A stretch of 39,219 nt of DNA from an archaeon (lineage in GTDB: Archaea; Nanobdellota; Nanobdellia; SCGC-AAA011-G17; GW2011-AR18), in NCBI GenBank assembly GCA_023245565.1, contig JAHFKB010000001.1:8737-47955 (forward strand), given 5' to 3'. The notes under the pieces were generated by a model. The model saw only the letters and a program-made list of their open reading frames with translations. It was not told the DNA's origin and ran no database searches. Of this stretch, positions 27,615-37,423 are shown piece by piece. Within the stretch, counting starts at the first letter, position 1. Each line of letters begins with the position of its first letter. Made by a program: the position numbers and the translations under genes.

Positions 27615-28593
27615 GTAGATCTTCCCATTTCATATCACCAATAGCAACTAAAGCTTCTTTAAAAGTAACTATTGTTTTTTCATATTTATCATGATCTTCA
27701 ACAGCAATTCTAGGACAAGCTAATTCAACAAATGCTTTTATATCATAAAAATTAATTAATTTATCATTACTCATTTCTCTCATTGTAATAACAATAACTT
27801 CTTTTCCTGCATTTTCAAATTTCTTTTTTATAACTTTAAAACTTCCAAATTTCTGTCCAGGTTTCATACCAACAATAATACCAATTTTCTTTTCATTCTT
27901 TAAACTCTCAATAGCAGCAAATCTTTGTTTTACCACTTTATCTCTTAATTTACTCATTTCAATTACTTCATTATTATAAGTATCTAATAAATAAATAGAA
28001 TTTTTTACAGACAAAGCTGCACCTAAAGAATGAAATTGATTTCCTATAACTAAAAAAGCATCAACATCTTTAGAAATTAATTTTAGAGAATTATATTCAC
28101 ATCCAACAACATGTCCATCATAATAAGCATAACCTTTTTTCTTAGGAATTATAACTTCTTTGCCTAAATTCTCAAAGAATTTTTTAGTTTCTTCTAATTG
28201 ATGCATGTGTTGAACACTACAAACTAATCCTATTTTCTTAAATTCTTTTAAATGTTTAATAGACATTTCTAATAAATTTTTAATAGAAGTCTTATCTTCA
28301 ATTTCAATATAAAGAACTTCAAAATCTACTTTTTTCATAAAAGGAGCATGTCCATAATGAATGAGCAAATCAACACCCAAATTTTTAGCTTCATCCAGTG
28401 CAAGATCACAACCACCCCAGCAAGTTTCTCCACTAACAATAATTTCAGAATTTGTATTATTCTCAAAATAATTAACTAATCTTATTGCTTCTTTTTTCAA
28501 ACCTTCAGGTAATTGTAATAATGCTAATTTAGTTTTCCTATTATTTAACTCATTAACAATTTTATCTTCTTGAAAATCAAATTTATTATCCAT
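27595..28593 (-). CDS. dph2: diphthamide biosynthesis enzyme Dph2
   Basis: LLQLPEGLK, SGETCWGGCDLALDEAKNLGVDLLIHYGHAPF, CPRIAVED motifs. Confidence 0.85.
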   Translation of the reverse strand: MDNKFDFQEDKIVNELNNRKTKLALLQLPEGLKKEAIRLVNYFENNTNSEIIVSGETCWGGCDLALDEAKNLGVDLLIHYGHAPFMKKVDFEVLYIEIEDKTSIKNLLEMSIKHLKEFKKIGLVCSVQHMHQLEETKKFFENLGKEVIIPKKKGYAYYDGHVVGCEYNSLKLISKDVDAFLVIGNQFHSLGAALSVKNSIYLLDTYNNEVIEMSKLRDKVVKQRFAAIESLKNEKKIGIIVGMKPGQKFGSFKVIKKKFENAGKEVIVITMREMSNDKLINFYDIKAFVELACPRIAVEDHDKYEKTIVTFKEALVAIGDMKWEDLLENGFL

Positions 28594-28644
28594 TAAGATT
28601 AAAACAAAAGACTAAGTTTTATAAGACTTTTTAAAATTAAAGAT

Positions 28645-28899
28645 CTAAGATTTTTTCTGATGATAAGTTACAAAAGGAATTGCAAGCATAGGATTATTTT
28701 CTCCACTAGTAAGACGACCAATTTGATAATATTGAAAATCTTTCCTTGCATGATCACAAAATTCTTTATAGTCTATGGTGGTTGATACAATAGCTTTAAC
28801 ATTAACAGTTTTCAATGGTTCTAAAAGAACTATTTTTCCATCTTCACAAATTCCTTCTAAACCTTTTTCACCATTTCTGACTTCTTTAAGTATTGTCAT
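28645..28899 (-). CDS. hypothetical protein
   Basis: Track ORF extends to 28950; internal Met (MTILKEV...) at 28899 is a likelier start. Confidence 0.45.
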   Translation of the reverse strand: MTILKEVRNGEKGLEGICEDGKIVLLEPLKTVNVKAIVSTTIDYKEFCDHARKDFQYYQIGRLTSGENNPMLAIPFVTYHQKKS

Positions 28900-28969
28900 A
28901 AAACAATAATAAGGGTAAATTTTATAAGCCTTACTAAACTTTAAATACAAGTATTTTAGTTATAACTTA

Positions 28970-30454
28970 ATGGAAAATCTTAAAAAATCAAAGTCAGAAA
29001 TGATTATGGATATAGCAACAAAAAGAGGTTTAATATATCCTTCATCAGAAATTTATGGAAGTAAAGCCGGTTTCTGGACATATGGTTCTTTAGGAACAAA
29101 AATAAAAAATAAATGGCAAAATTTATGGAGAAATTTCTTCTTATCATTAAATACAAATTTTTATGAAATAGATGATTGTACAATTATGCCAAAAAAAGTT
29201 TTTGAATCTTCAGGCCATTTAAAAAATTTCACAGACCCATTAACAGAATGTGAAAAATGTCATTTTAGATTTAGAGCAGATCAATTATTAGAAGATGAAT
29301 TAAAATTAGATATAGCAGGATTAAAAGAAGAAGCTTTAACAAAGTTAATTAGAGATCATAAATTAAAATGTCCAAAATGTAAAGGAAATTTAATGGATGT
29401 TCGTTTCTTTAATATGATGTTTGATATAAAAGTTGGAGCAACAGGTGATGATATTATGTACTTAAGACCAGAATCAGCACAGTCTCCTTATCTAGCATTC
29501 AAAAGAGAATTTGAAGCAACAAGAAGAAAATTACCATTAGGTCTAGCAGTAATAGGAAGAGTATACAGAAATGAAATTAGTCCAAGACAAGGGTTTTTTA
29601 GATTAAGAGAATTTATTCAAGCAGAATTACAAATATTCTTTGATCCAGATAAAGTAAATGAACATGAAAATTGGAATGAAGTTAAAGATGAATCATTAAT
29701 AATATTTTCAGATAAAAAATTAAAAAAAATAACATGCAAAGAATTAAATGAAAAATTAAAAATTCCAAAATTCTATTTATACCACATGACTAAAGTCCAA
29801 GAATTTTATTTACAAGTTTTAGAAATACCAGAGAAATTATTTAGATTTAGAGAATTAAATCAGGAAGAAAGAGCATTTTACAATAAAATCCATTTTGATA
29901 TAGAGTTAAATTTAGAAACTTTAGGTGGTTGGAAAGAAGCTGGTGGAGTTCATTATAGAACAGATCATGATTTAGGAGGCCATCAAAAAGGATCTAACAC
30001 AAAATTAGAAGTAACAATAGATGAAGATAATAAAGTTAAAAGATTTATTCCTCATGTTTTAGAATTAAGTTTTGGAGTAGATAGAAATGTCTGGGCATTA
30101 CTAGACATATTCTATAAGGAAGAAAAAGAAAGAACATTATTTAGCTTCCCAAATAAATTAGCTCCAATTGATGCAGCAGTATTTCCATTAGTAAATAAAG
30201 ATAAACTTCCAGAAATAGCAGAAAAAGTTTTCTTAGAATTATTTAAACAAGGATTTACTGTTTTCTATGATGATTCAGGAAGCATAGGAAAACGTTATAG
30301 AAGACAAGATGAAATAGGAACAAAAAATTCTCTAACAATAGACTTTGATTCAATAAAACAAAACGATGTAACTTTAAGAGATAGAGACACAATGCAGCAA
30401 GTTAGAATTAAAATTAAAGACTTAAAAGAAAACTTAAATAAAATTAAAAATTAA
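28970..30454 (+). CDS. glyS: glycyl-tRNA synthetase (archaeal/eukaryotic type)
   Basis: ATKRGLIYPSSEIYGSKAGFWTYGSLGTKIKNKWQNLWR; YLRPESAQ; GRVYRNEISPRQGFFRLREFIQAE; HVLELSFGVDRN. Confidence 0.95.
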   Translation: MENLKKSKSEMIMDIATKRGLIYPSSEIYGSKAGFWTYGSLGTKIKNKWQNLWRNFFLSLNTNFYEIDDCTIMPKKVFESSGHLKNFTDPLTECEKCHFRFRADQLLEDELKLDIAGLKEEALTKLIRDHKLKCPKCKGNLMDVRFFNMMFDIKVGATGDDIMYLRPESAQSPYLAFKREFEATRRKLPLGLAVIGRVYRNEISPRQGFFRLREFIQAELQIFFDPDKVNEHENWNEVKDESLIIFSDKKLKKITCKELNEKLKIPKFYLYHMTKVQEFYLQVLEIPEKLFRFRELNQEERAFYNKIHFDIELNLETLGGWKEAGGVHYRTDHDLGGHQKGSNTKLEVTIDEDNKVKRFIPHVLELSFGVDRNVWALLDIFYKEEKERTLFSFPNKLAPIDAAVFPLVNKDKLPEIAEKVFLELFKQGFTVFYDDSGSIGKRYRRQDEIGTKNSLTIDFDSIKQNDVTLRDRDTMQQVRIKIKDLKENLNKIKN

Positions 30455-30545
30455 ATTGTTTAAGCCATCTATTAAATTCTCTTGCAATTTCTAGGTTATT
30501 AAATTCAACAAATAACCTATTATAACCAGCATACCTATACCTCAT
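30444..30545 (-). CDS. small ORF, possibly second half of a frameshifted small gene
   Basis: MRYRYAGYNRLFVEFNNLEIAREFNRWLKQFNF*; downstream of 30547-30633 in another frame. Confidence 0.35.
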   Translation of the reverse strand: MRYRYAGYNRLFVEFNNLEIAREFNRWLKQFNF

Positions 30546-30546
30546 T

Positions 30547-30633
30547 TTAAAATCCCCACAATAATTCTTTAGGTATTCTATGATATTTTTCCCAATATGC
30601 AACTCTTTTTTTCTTCAATTCAATGGCATCCAT
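30547..30633 (-). CDS. small ORF with strong Shine-Dalgarno, possibly first half of a frameshifted gene
   Basis: AGGAGGTGGTAATA-ATG then MDAIELKKKRVAYWEKYHRIPKELLWGF*. Confidence 0.4.
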   Translation of the reverse strand: MDAIELKKKRVAYWEKYHRIPKELLWGF

Positions 30634-30752
30634 TATTACCACCTCCTAAATTGATTAAATATAATAAGAAGTACATTTATTAATCAATTATTAAAAACAG
30701 ATAAAGATCTATCTTCCACAAGCTTTAAAAGATAAAAATAAGAAAAACTAAT

Positions 30753-31409
30753 ATGGCTAACATATATATAATTCCTCAATGGTTTTTTGGATATACAATT
30801 TTCCTCGGCATATTATTTAGTATAATAACTTTAATAGTTGGAATTTATGCACTTAAAATTTATAAATTATCTTTTCAAAGACAATCAAAAATATTTGGCA
30901 TTGGTTTTATATTAATTTCAATTTCTTATTTAATTAGAACTGTTTTAACAATAGTATTATTCTCAAAAATAAAGACAAATGTAATAAGTCTATCAACTTT
31001 TAATCTCTGGAGTATAATAGGATTATATTCTCATTCAATTTTATTTATCATAGGTCTTCTTACAATAATTTATATGACCACGGGAGTTAAAAGTTTAAGA
31101 TTATATTCTTTATTTATTATTTTATTAATAATATCTTTAATATTTCATCCATTTAGATTAGAGTTTTTTGAATTATTATCTTCAGTATTGTTCTTATATA
31201 TAATTTATCATTATTTAAAAGTATATATAAAAAACAGACAAATTAAAAATTTAACAATTTTAATAGCATTTATTTTATTATTATTAACACATATAGATCT
31301 AATATTTTCAGTTACACATGGGAACTATTATGTGGTTGCAGATATTATTAGTTTAGTTTCTTATTTAATTATATTAATAAATTTAATATTAATCTCAAGG
31401 AAAAAATGA
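30753..31409 (+). CDS. multi-TM membrane protein
   Basis: 218 aa, multiple hydrophobic segments; ATGA overlap with the downstream wHTH gene. Confidence 0.65.
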   Translation: MANIYIIPQWFFGYTIFLGILFSIITLIVGIYALKIYKLSFQRQSKIFGIGFILISISYLIRTVLTIVLFSKIKTNVISLSTFNLWSIIGLYSHSILFIIGLLTIIYMTTGVKSLRLYSLFIILLIISLIFHPFRLEFFELLSSVLFLYIIYHYLKVYIKNRQIKNLTILIAFILLLLTHIDLIFSVTHGNYYVVADIISLVSYLIILINLILISRKK

Positions 31410-31681
31410 ACAAAAAACGAGATAGGTTACAGGTAATACACGATATTTTGAAAGCTATTCAAGATAAAAATGGGAAAATAAAACCCACACATATCCTTTA
31501 CAAATCTAATTTATCTCATCAAATGATGGAAGAATATCTAAATGAATTAATTGAAGGAGGTTTTGTTATTGAAAATCAAACTCCATCAGGAAAGACATAT
31601 TCTTTAACAGAAAAAGGTTTTGATTATTTAAAACAATATAAACTAATAACTGATTTTGTTGAATCTTTTGGTTTAAGTTAG
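31406..31681 (+). CDS. winged-helix transcription regulator
   Basis: DILKAIQDKNGKIKPTHILYKSNLSHQMMEEYLNELIEGGFVIEN..YSLTEKGFDYL. Confidence 0.8.
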   Translation: MNKKRDRLQVIHDILKAIQDKNGKIKPTHILYKSNLSHQMMEEYLNELIEGGFVIENQTPSGKTYSLTEKGFDYLKQYKLITDFVESFGLS

Positions 31682-31711
31682 TTTTATATAGTAAAAATAT
31701 AATAAAATAAT

Positions 31712-33040
31712 ATGTTAAAAAGATGGATTAAAATTGTTTTAGTATTATTGATTTTTATATTAACTTTATTTTCTGTATACGCAGAGGCTCCTTCAAATGA
31801 TGCAATATTTTACTTAGATAGTTATAATGATAAATTTATAACAATTGGTTTTGATGATTTTCCAGCACAAGATCTTGGTTTAGATAAATCTGTTCGTGGA
31901 TTTTTAATATTAAATGGACAAGTTATTTATGATATTAATCCTACAGTAAATCAAGCAATAAAAGATAGTGGAAGTTTATGTAATAATAATCCAGGTATAG
32001 TTTGTAAATTTGAAGGAAAAATCACAAGTACATATGAAAGTGGGCACATAGATATAATTTATAGAATTGATAAAACTGTTACATTTAATGGTAATCCAAT
32101 ATCTCCAGGAGGACAGCCAGTAGAACCAACAACATTAAAATTATTTAATGAAAAACACATAAAAGGAGATTTTATTGATGCAAATTTAATGAAATTTGAA
32201 GGGACTGTTGAAAAAAAAAGTTCTTGGAATTGGGTTTTTGGATGCTCTAAATGGCAAGATAATGATGTTGGAGGAATTTGTTTACTAGAAAATTATAAGA
32301 CAGATCAAGTAAAGACTGATCAATATAAATGGTGGGGTTTTGTAAAAGCTCCAGCAAATGGTAATGCAGTAGTTTCAATGATAAGAGGAGATGTAGAAGT
32401 AAGTAAAGATAATGGAAAAAAATTTATACCTGCAAAAGTTGGGGATATCCTAAAAAAAGGAGATTATATAGGTAATGGTTTTGAATCAACTTCAAGTTTA
32501 GATTTTGGTTACGGAAAATTAGATGTATATCAAATTACACAAATAAGAATAGATGAACTCACTTCAAAAGAAAAATTAGCTAAAACTCAACTGTATTTAA
32601 GAGTTGGGTCAGTTGCTGCAAAAGTTAAACACACAGCTGCAATTAGATCAGATTTTGCAGTTACAATGCCTTCAGCTACTACTGGTGTAAGAGGAAGTAA
32701 AATGTTTGTAAAATATGATAATAATACAAATACAGCAACAGTTTACACTTTAGAAGATCAAGCATATGTTAAAGGAATTTTAGATACATCAGAAACAATA
32801 ATTTTAGAAGGTAAAAAAGTAAATATAGATTCATCAGGAAAATCTTCACAACCAGAAATTTTTTCTAAAAACGAAATACCTCCTAGTTTATATAATTCAA
32901 TTGAAAGTTCAGAAAATTCAGAAAAAAATCCTGATAAAAATACCAATGAATCAAGTTCTTATTGGATATATGCAATTATAGTAATTATAGTACTTGTTCT
33001 AATTTATTTTTATTATAATAAAAATTTTAAAAAGAAATAA
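31712..33040 (+). CDS. FecR-domain surface protein with N-terminal signal and C-terminal TM
   Basis: VSMIRGDVEVSKDNGKKFIPAKVGDILKKGDYI...TGVRGSKMFVKYDN; C-terminal TM then KKNFKKK-like tail. Confidence 0.7.
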   Translation: MLKRWIKIVLVLLIFILTLFSVYAEAPSNDAIFYLDSYNDKFITIGFDDFPAQDLGLDKSVRGFLILNGQVIYDINPTVNQAIKDSGSLCNNNPGIVCKFEGKITSTYESGHIDIIYRIDKTVTFNGNPISPGGQPVEPTTLKLFNEKHIKGDFIDANLMKFEGTVEKKSSWNWVFGCSKWQDNDVGGICLLENYKTDQVKTDQYKWWGFVKAPANGNAVVSMIRGDVEVSKDNGKKFIPAKVGDILKKGDYIGNGFESTSSLDFGYGKLDVYQITQIRIDELTSKEKLAKTQLYLRVGSVAAKVKHTAAIRSDFAVTMPSATTGVRGSKMFVKYDNNTNTATVYTLEDQAYVKGILDTSETIILEGKKVNIDSSGKSSQPEIFSKNEIPPSLYNSIESSENSEKNPDKNTNESSSYWIYAIIVIIVLVLIYFYYNKNFKKK

Positions 33041-33047
33041 TCTAAAA

Positions 33048-33542
33048 ATGGTAAAAATAGTAAAGATTAAATTACATTCAGAAATTAAATCAAAATTACG
33101 GAAATTACAAATAGATAATTTAGATAAAGTTAAGAAAAATAAACATTTTTCAGTTGGTGCTTTAATTAAATCTAAAAATAAATATCTAATAATTAATAGA
33201 AATTTATATCCAGCAGGTTATGCAGGAATTGCAGGTCATGTAATGAAAAATGAATATTCATTAAAAGCTTTACACAGAGAAGTTAAAGAAGAAACAGGCC
33301 TAGATATTACAAAAAGTAAATTATTATTTCATGAAATAATTAAAGGTAATGAATGCAGAACTGGATTTCATTTACATGAATGGAAATTGTATAAATGTGA
33401 ATGCAAAGGAAAAGTAAAACTTTGTAAACGTGAAGTTAAATCTATTAAATATCTAACAAAAGAACAAATAAATAAATTATATAAAGAAAGAAAACTAGAA
33501 CCAGTTTGGGAACATTGGTTTAAAAAATTATTTAATTATTAA
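33048..33542 (+). CDS. NUDIX hydrolase
   Basis: GHVMKNEYSLKALHREVKEETGLD matches the Nudix box. Confidence 0.85.
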   Translation: MVKIVKIKLHSEIKSKLRKLQIDNLDKVKKNKHFSVGALIKSKNKYLIINRNLYPAGYAGIAGHVMKNEYSLKALHREVKEETGLDITKSKLLFHEIIKGNECRTGFHLHEWKLYKCECKGKVKLCKREVKSIKYLTKEQINKLYKERKLEPVWEHWFKKLFNY

Positions 33543-34163
33543 TTCTTTGTATTTATTATTAACACAATCAAGAACTTTATTAGCTATAGTTACAGGCTTT
33601 GTTATTCCAGGAAATCTAATCCAGCCAAATCCACTCCACATATCAGTGTCAACAGGTCCAGGACACACACAATAAACTTTAACATTATCTAATTCTTTTC
33701 TTAAACTATCACTAAAACCAACAACACCATATTTACTTGCACAATAAACAGAAAAATTCTCATAACTTTTTAAACCAGCAACAGAACTTATATTAACTAA
33801 AGTACCTTTAGATTCAATTAATTTACCTAAAAATAACTTTGTAGTGTAAATAACACCCTTCAAATTAACATCAATCATATTATCTATTTCTTTTATTTTA
33901 GTTTCATTCAGTTTTTTATAAAAAGCAACACCAGCATTATTAACTAAAACATCAACCCTTTTAAATTTTTTAATAGTCTTTAAATAGAAATTTTTCACAT
34001 CTTTAATATTAGAAACATCACATTTCATTAACAATAAATTATAACTTTCAAAAGCTTTCTGGTTTTTAGAACAAGAAGCAACATAATATCCTTCTTTAAT
34101 AAATCTATCAACAACTGCTTTTCCAATACCTCTTCTCCCACCAGTTACAACACAAACTTTCAT
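33528..34163 (-). CDS. short-chain dehydrogenase/reductase
   Basis: VVTGGRRGIGKAVVDRF, VLVNNAGVAF, YCASKYG motifs. Confidence 0.9.
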   Translation of the reverse strand: MKVCVVTGGRRGIGKAVVDRFIKEGYYVASCSKNQKAFESYNLLLMKCDVSNIKDVKNFYLKTIKKFKRVDVLVNNAGVAFYKKLNETKIKEIDNMIDVNLKGVIYTTKLFLGKLIESKGTLVNISSVAGLKSYENFSVYCASKYGVVGFSDSLRKELDNVKVYCVCPGPVDTDMWSGFGWIRFPGITKPVTIANKVLDCVNNKYKELIIK

Positions 34164-34207
34164 ATATAATAAGTTAATTTTATAAATTTAAAACTATCTA
34201 AAATACT

Positions 34208-34636
34208 ATGAAAGATTGTATATTTTGTAAAATAATAAAAAAAGAAATAGGTCAATCTAAAGACATAATTTATGAAGATGATAAAACAATTGCTTTTCTA
34301 GATATAACACCAGCACAGAAAAAAGGAGGTCATACATTAATAATTCCAAAAAAACATTATGAATTAGTAACAGACATGTCTGATGCAGATGCAAAAGCAG
34401 TAATGTTAACAATTAAAAAATTATCAAAAGCACTTTTACAATTTAGCCAAGGAATGAATATTATTCAAAATAATAAGAGAGTTGCAGGACAATATGTTAA
34501 CCATGTTCATTTTCATTTAATTCCAAGGTTTGATAATGATGGTATTTTAATAGAAAAATGGACTGCAAACAAATACAATTCTGAATCTGATAGATTAAAC
34601 ATGGTTCAAACAATCAAAAACCTTTTAAAAGATTAG
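34208..34636 (+). CDS. HIT-family hydrolase
   Basis: DCIFCKIIKKE..HTLIIPKKHYE..HVHFHLIPR. Confidence 0.92.
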   Translation: MKDCIFCKIIKKEIGQSKDIIYEDDKTIAFLDITPAQKKGGHTLIIPKKHYELVTDMSDADAKAVMLTIKKLSKALLQFSQGMNIIQNNKRVAGQYVNHVHFHLIPRFDNDGILIEKWTANKYNSESDRLNMVQTIKNLLKD

Positions 34637-34660
34637 TTTAGTTCTTAAATTATTAAATTT

Positions 34661-34732
34661 GCCTCGGTCGTCTAGCGGCAGGACACCGGTTTCATAAGCC
34701 GGTAATCGACGGTTCAAATCCGCCCCGAGGCA
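34661..34732 (+). tRNA. tRNA with CAU anticodon (Met or Ile2)
   Basis: Acceptor GCCTCGG/CCGAGGC; anticodon arm CCGG TTTCATAAG CCGG; T-loop TTCAAAT; one mismatch in the T stem; no CCA encoded. Confidence 0.88.
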
Positions 34733-34781
34733 TTATTTTCTAATAAATATGGAATTTAATTTCCTACAATAATTAATAATT

Positions 34782-36467
34782 TCACATAAACAATTTATTT
34801 TTAACAATTTCATCAACTAATTGCATTCTATATTTTCTTCCCCATTTTTTAATTCCTTTGCCATCTAAATGAATTAAATAATCTGCAACTTTTTGTCCAG
34901 ATAAATATTCAGGGAATATAACAAAATCAGCACCTTCTCTATAAAGTAATAAAGCATCCATACTACTATGTGTATTAATTATATTTATGATATTTTTATT
35001 AAGTGATTTAGATATTTTTATTAATCTAATATTATCATTAAAGTTAGGTACAGTAGATATAACCATTTTAGCATGTTTAATATTTAAATTTTCTAATACA
35101 TGTAAATTTCCATAATCTCCATAAATACAATTAATTCCTTCTCTTTGTAATCCTTTTACTCTATCAGGATCAAAATCAATAACCACAAATTCTTTTTTCT
35201 TAGCTTTTAAAACTTCTATTATTCTAGCAGCCATTCTATGTGCTCCAATTATAATTATATGATTTCTAATATCTTTATCAAAAGTTTCAATATTAAAATT
35301 CTTAGGATTAGTTTCAAATCTTTTTAATGCAGGATAAAATAAAGAATAAAGTCCCCTGTCATATTTTATAAAATAAGAAGTCAATGTGAAAGTTATAGTT
35401 CCTAAGATAATAATTAAACTAAATGTGTTTTGATCTAAATGTCCTAAAGCTAAACCACTGCCAGCTAAAACTAAAGAAAACTCACTAATCTGAGCTAATG
35501 AAATACTCGTACTAAAACAGGTCCTATTACTTTGCTTAAATATTTTTAATAACCAGAAAATTATAAAAGGTTTTACAATAATTACTAAAAATAATAAAAT
35601 TAATAACAAATTTAAATTACTTGCAAAATTAAATCCAGTTATTTGCATTCCTAAAGATACAAAAAATATTACTAAGAAAAAATCTTTCAAAGAAATAACT
35701 CTTCCAACAACTTCTAAACTATAAGGAGAAGAAGCTAAAGCAACACCAGCAATAAATGCTCCAATAACAATTGAAAAACCAAGATAATAAGCTATAGCAG
35801 AATAAACAAAAGCAATTGCTAAAGAAACAACAAATAATAATTCAGGAATAGAAGCACTCATTTTTAATAAATAATTAAATAAATATCTTCCAATTAAATA
35901 TGAAATTAAAATTAATGCTAATCCCTTTAATAAAGAAACCACAGCAAGTATAGAATTATTACCTAAACCATGTAATAAAGATAAAACTAAAACAACTAAT
36001 AAATCTTGAACTAATAAAATACCTAATACAATTTTTCCATGTAATGTTTGTAATTGGCTTTTATCTTCAATTAGTTTAACTACTAACATAGTACTTGAAA
36101 ATGCAACAATTAATCCTATGTATAATGATTGAGTTGGATTAAGCCAAATACCAGCAAACAAAGTTCCAACTAAAGTAACCAAAAAAACTTGTAAAATTCC
36201 AACAACAGTTATTACTCCACCTAATTGTTTAAATTTATTTAAATCAATTTCTAAACCAACAATAAATAATAGAAAAGCAACACCCAATTCAGCTAATTGT
36301 TTTATTAAATCTTGATTTGTAATAAAACCAAAAACTGCAGGACCTATTAGAAAACCAGCTATTACATAACCTAAAACTAAAGGTTGTCTAAAAAATTTAG
36401 TAATTAAAGCTAAGAGCGCAGCAAATAAGATAATAATACCTATATCTATTAATAATGTATTTATCAT
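34782..36467 (-). CDS. CPA2/Kef-type cation:proton antiporter with TrkA-N domain
   Basis: Multi-TM with AFSSTMLVVKLIEDKSQ and HIIIIGAHRMAARIIEVL..VIDFDPDRV..YGDYGN. Confidence 0.9.
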   Translation of the reverse strand: MINTLLIDIGIIILFAALLALITKFFRQPLVLGYVIAGFLIGPAVFGFITNQDLIKQLAELGVAFLLFIVGLEIDLNKFKQLGGVITVVGILQVFLVTLVGTLFAGIWLNPTQSLYIGLIVAFSSTMLVVKLIEDKSQLQTLHGKIVLGILLVQDLLVVLVLSLLHGLGNNSILAVVSLLKGLALILISYLIGRYLFNYLLKMSASIPELLFVVSLAIAFVYSAIAYYLGFSIVIGAFIAGVALASSPYSLEVVGRVISLKDFFLVIFFVSLGMQITGFNFASNLNLLLILLFLVIIVKPFIIFWLLKIFKQSNRTCFSTSISLAQISEFSLVLAGSGLALGHLDQNTFSLIIILGTITFTLTSYFIKYDRGLYSLFYPALKRFETNPKNFNIETFDKDIRNHIIIIGAHRMAARIIEVLKAKKKEFVVIDFDPDRVKGLQREGINCIYGDYGNLHVLENLNIKHAKMVISTVPNFNDNIRLIKISKSLNKNIINIINTHSSMDALLLYREGADFVIFPEYLSGQKVADYLIHLDGKGIKKWGRKYRMQLVDEIVKNKLFM

Positions 36468-36534
36468 ACCATCCTCTTTTAATAGTTTTAAGAAGAATTT
36501 AGTTTATTAAACTTTCTTAATGTTAATATAAGAA

Positions 36535-36747
36535 TTAATTTTTACTTTCTTTTAATAAATGTGTAATATAACCAGCTATTAGATTTCTTAATTTCTTAGA
36601 ATAAATTATTCCAACTTCATTTAAAGCTAGTTTATTATGAGTAAAATCCACTTTGAATTTATCTGGAAATTTATCTACAAAAGTCTGTCCAGTTCTCTTA
36701 ACCAAAGTAGTTCTAATTCTTCCCATAAAACTAGGCAAAATTAACAA
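36535..36747 (-). CDS. rps17e: ribosomal protein S17e
   Basis: GRIRTTLVKRTGQTFVDKFPDKFKVDFTHNKLALNEVGIIYSKKLRNLIAGYITHL. Confidence 0.85.
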   Translation of the reverse strand: MLILPSFMGRIRTTLVKRTGQTFVDKFPDKFKVDFTHNKLALNEVGIIYSKKLRNLIAGYITHLLKESKN

Positions 36748-36826
36748 TTTATAAAGCTTACTCTACTATAATTTAATTATTTTAATAGCTAAATCTTTAT
36801 ATTTATAATAATAACAAATCAACTAT

Positions 36827-37423
36827 ATGGATAAAAGAACTTTTGACTGTCTTTTAGCTGCAAATATAATAGCTCATCCAAATATTGATATAGCTTCTTT
36901 AGAGAGAATTCTTAGAGACTTTGGCTCCCAACTAGAAATAAATTTATCTCTTCCAACTCTGCGCTATAGTTCTAGAAAAGCAACTTATTTATTAAATCAT
37001 GATGGTGAAGTATTAAATTTTAAATTTAAAGATGAATTTCAAGAAAAATATAAATCTGCTGTAAGATCAGCTAGAAAAACACATGAAGGTTATTCAAATT
37101 ATTTAACGAGTGATGATGAAATAAGAAATACAACAATATTACTTACAGGTCATTATGGTCCATTAAAAATAATGACAGAAACTACAACAGATCTTTATCC
37201 ACGTCATAAGGTTGCTAAATGGGAACTTGCACGTTTTGATAGAAATGAAAAAGGTTTCTTTTTAAGTATTACAGAAAGAGATTTCATAGGAATAAATCCA
37301 AATTTCTTATATAAATTAGGAGAAAAATTTGGTAAAGAAGTAGATTTAGATATTTCAGGAATAACTCATGAAAGAGAAAGAAATTTCAACATAAGTTGTG
37401 CAATACCTTTAAACTTTATCTAA
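36827..37423 (+). CDS. hypothetical protein
   Basis: 198 aa ORF, leader with TATA-like sequence; no recognised domain. Confidence 0.6.
   Translation: MDKRTFDCLLAANIIAHPNIDIASLERILRDFGSQLEINLSLPTLRYSSRKATYLLNHDGEVLNFKFKDEFQEKYKSAVRSARKTHEGYSNYLTSDDEIRNTTILLTGHYGPLKIMTETTTDLYPRHKVAKWELARFDRNEKGFFLSITERDFIGINPNFLYKLGEKFGKEVDLDISGITHERERNFNISCAIPLNFI

Noticed and set aside
32758-32946. Minus ORF in the FecR-domain gene
   Set aside because: Shadow ORF of an A-rich coding region.
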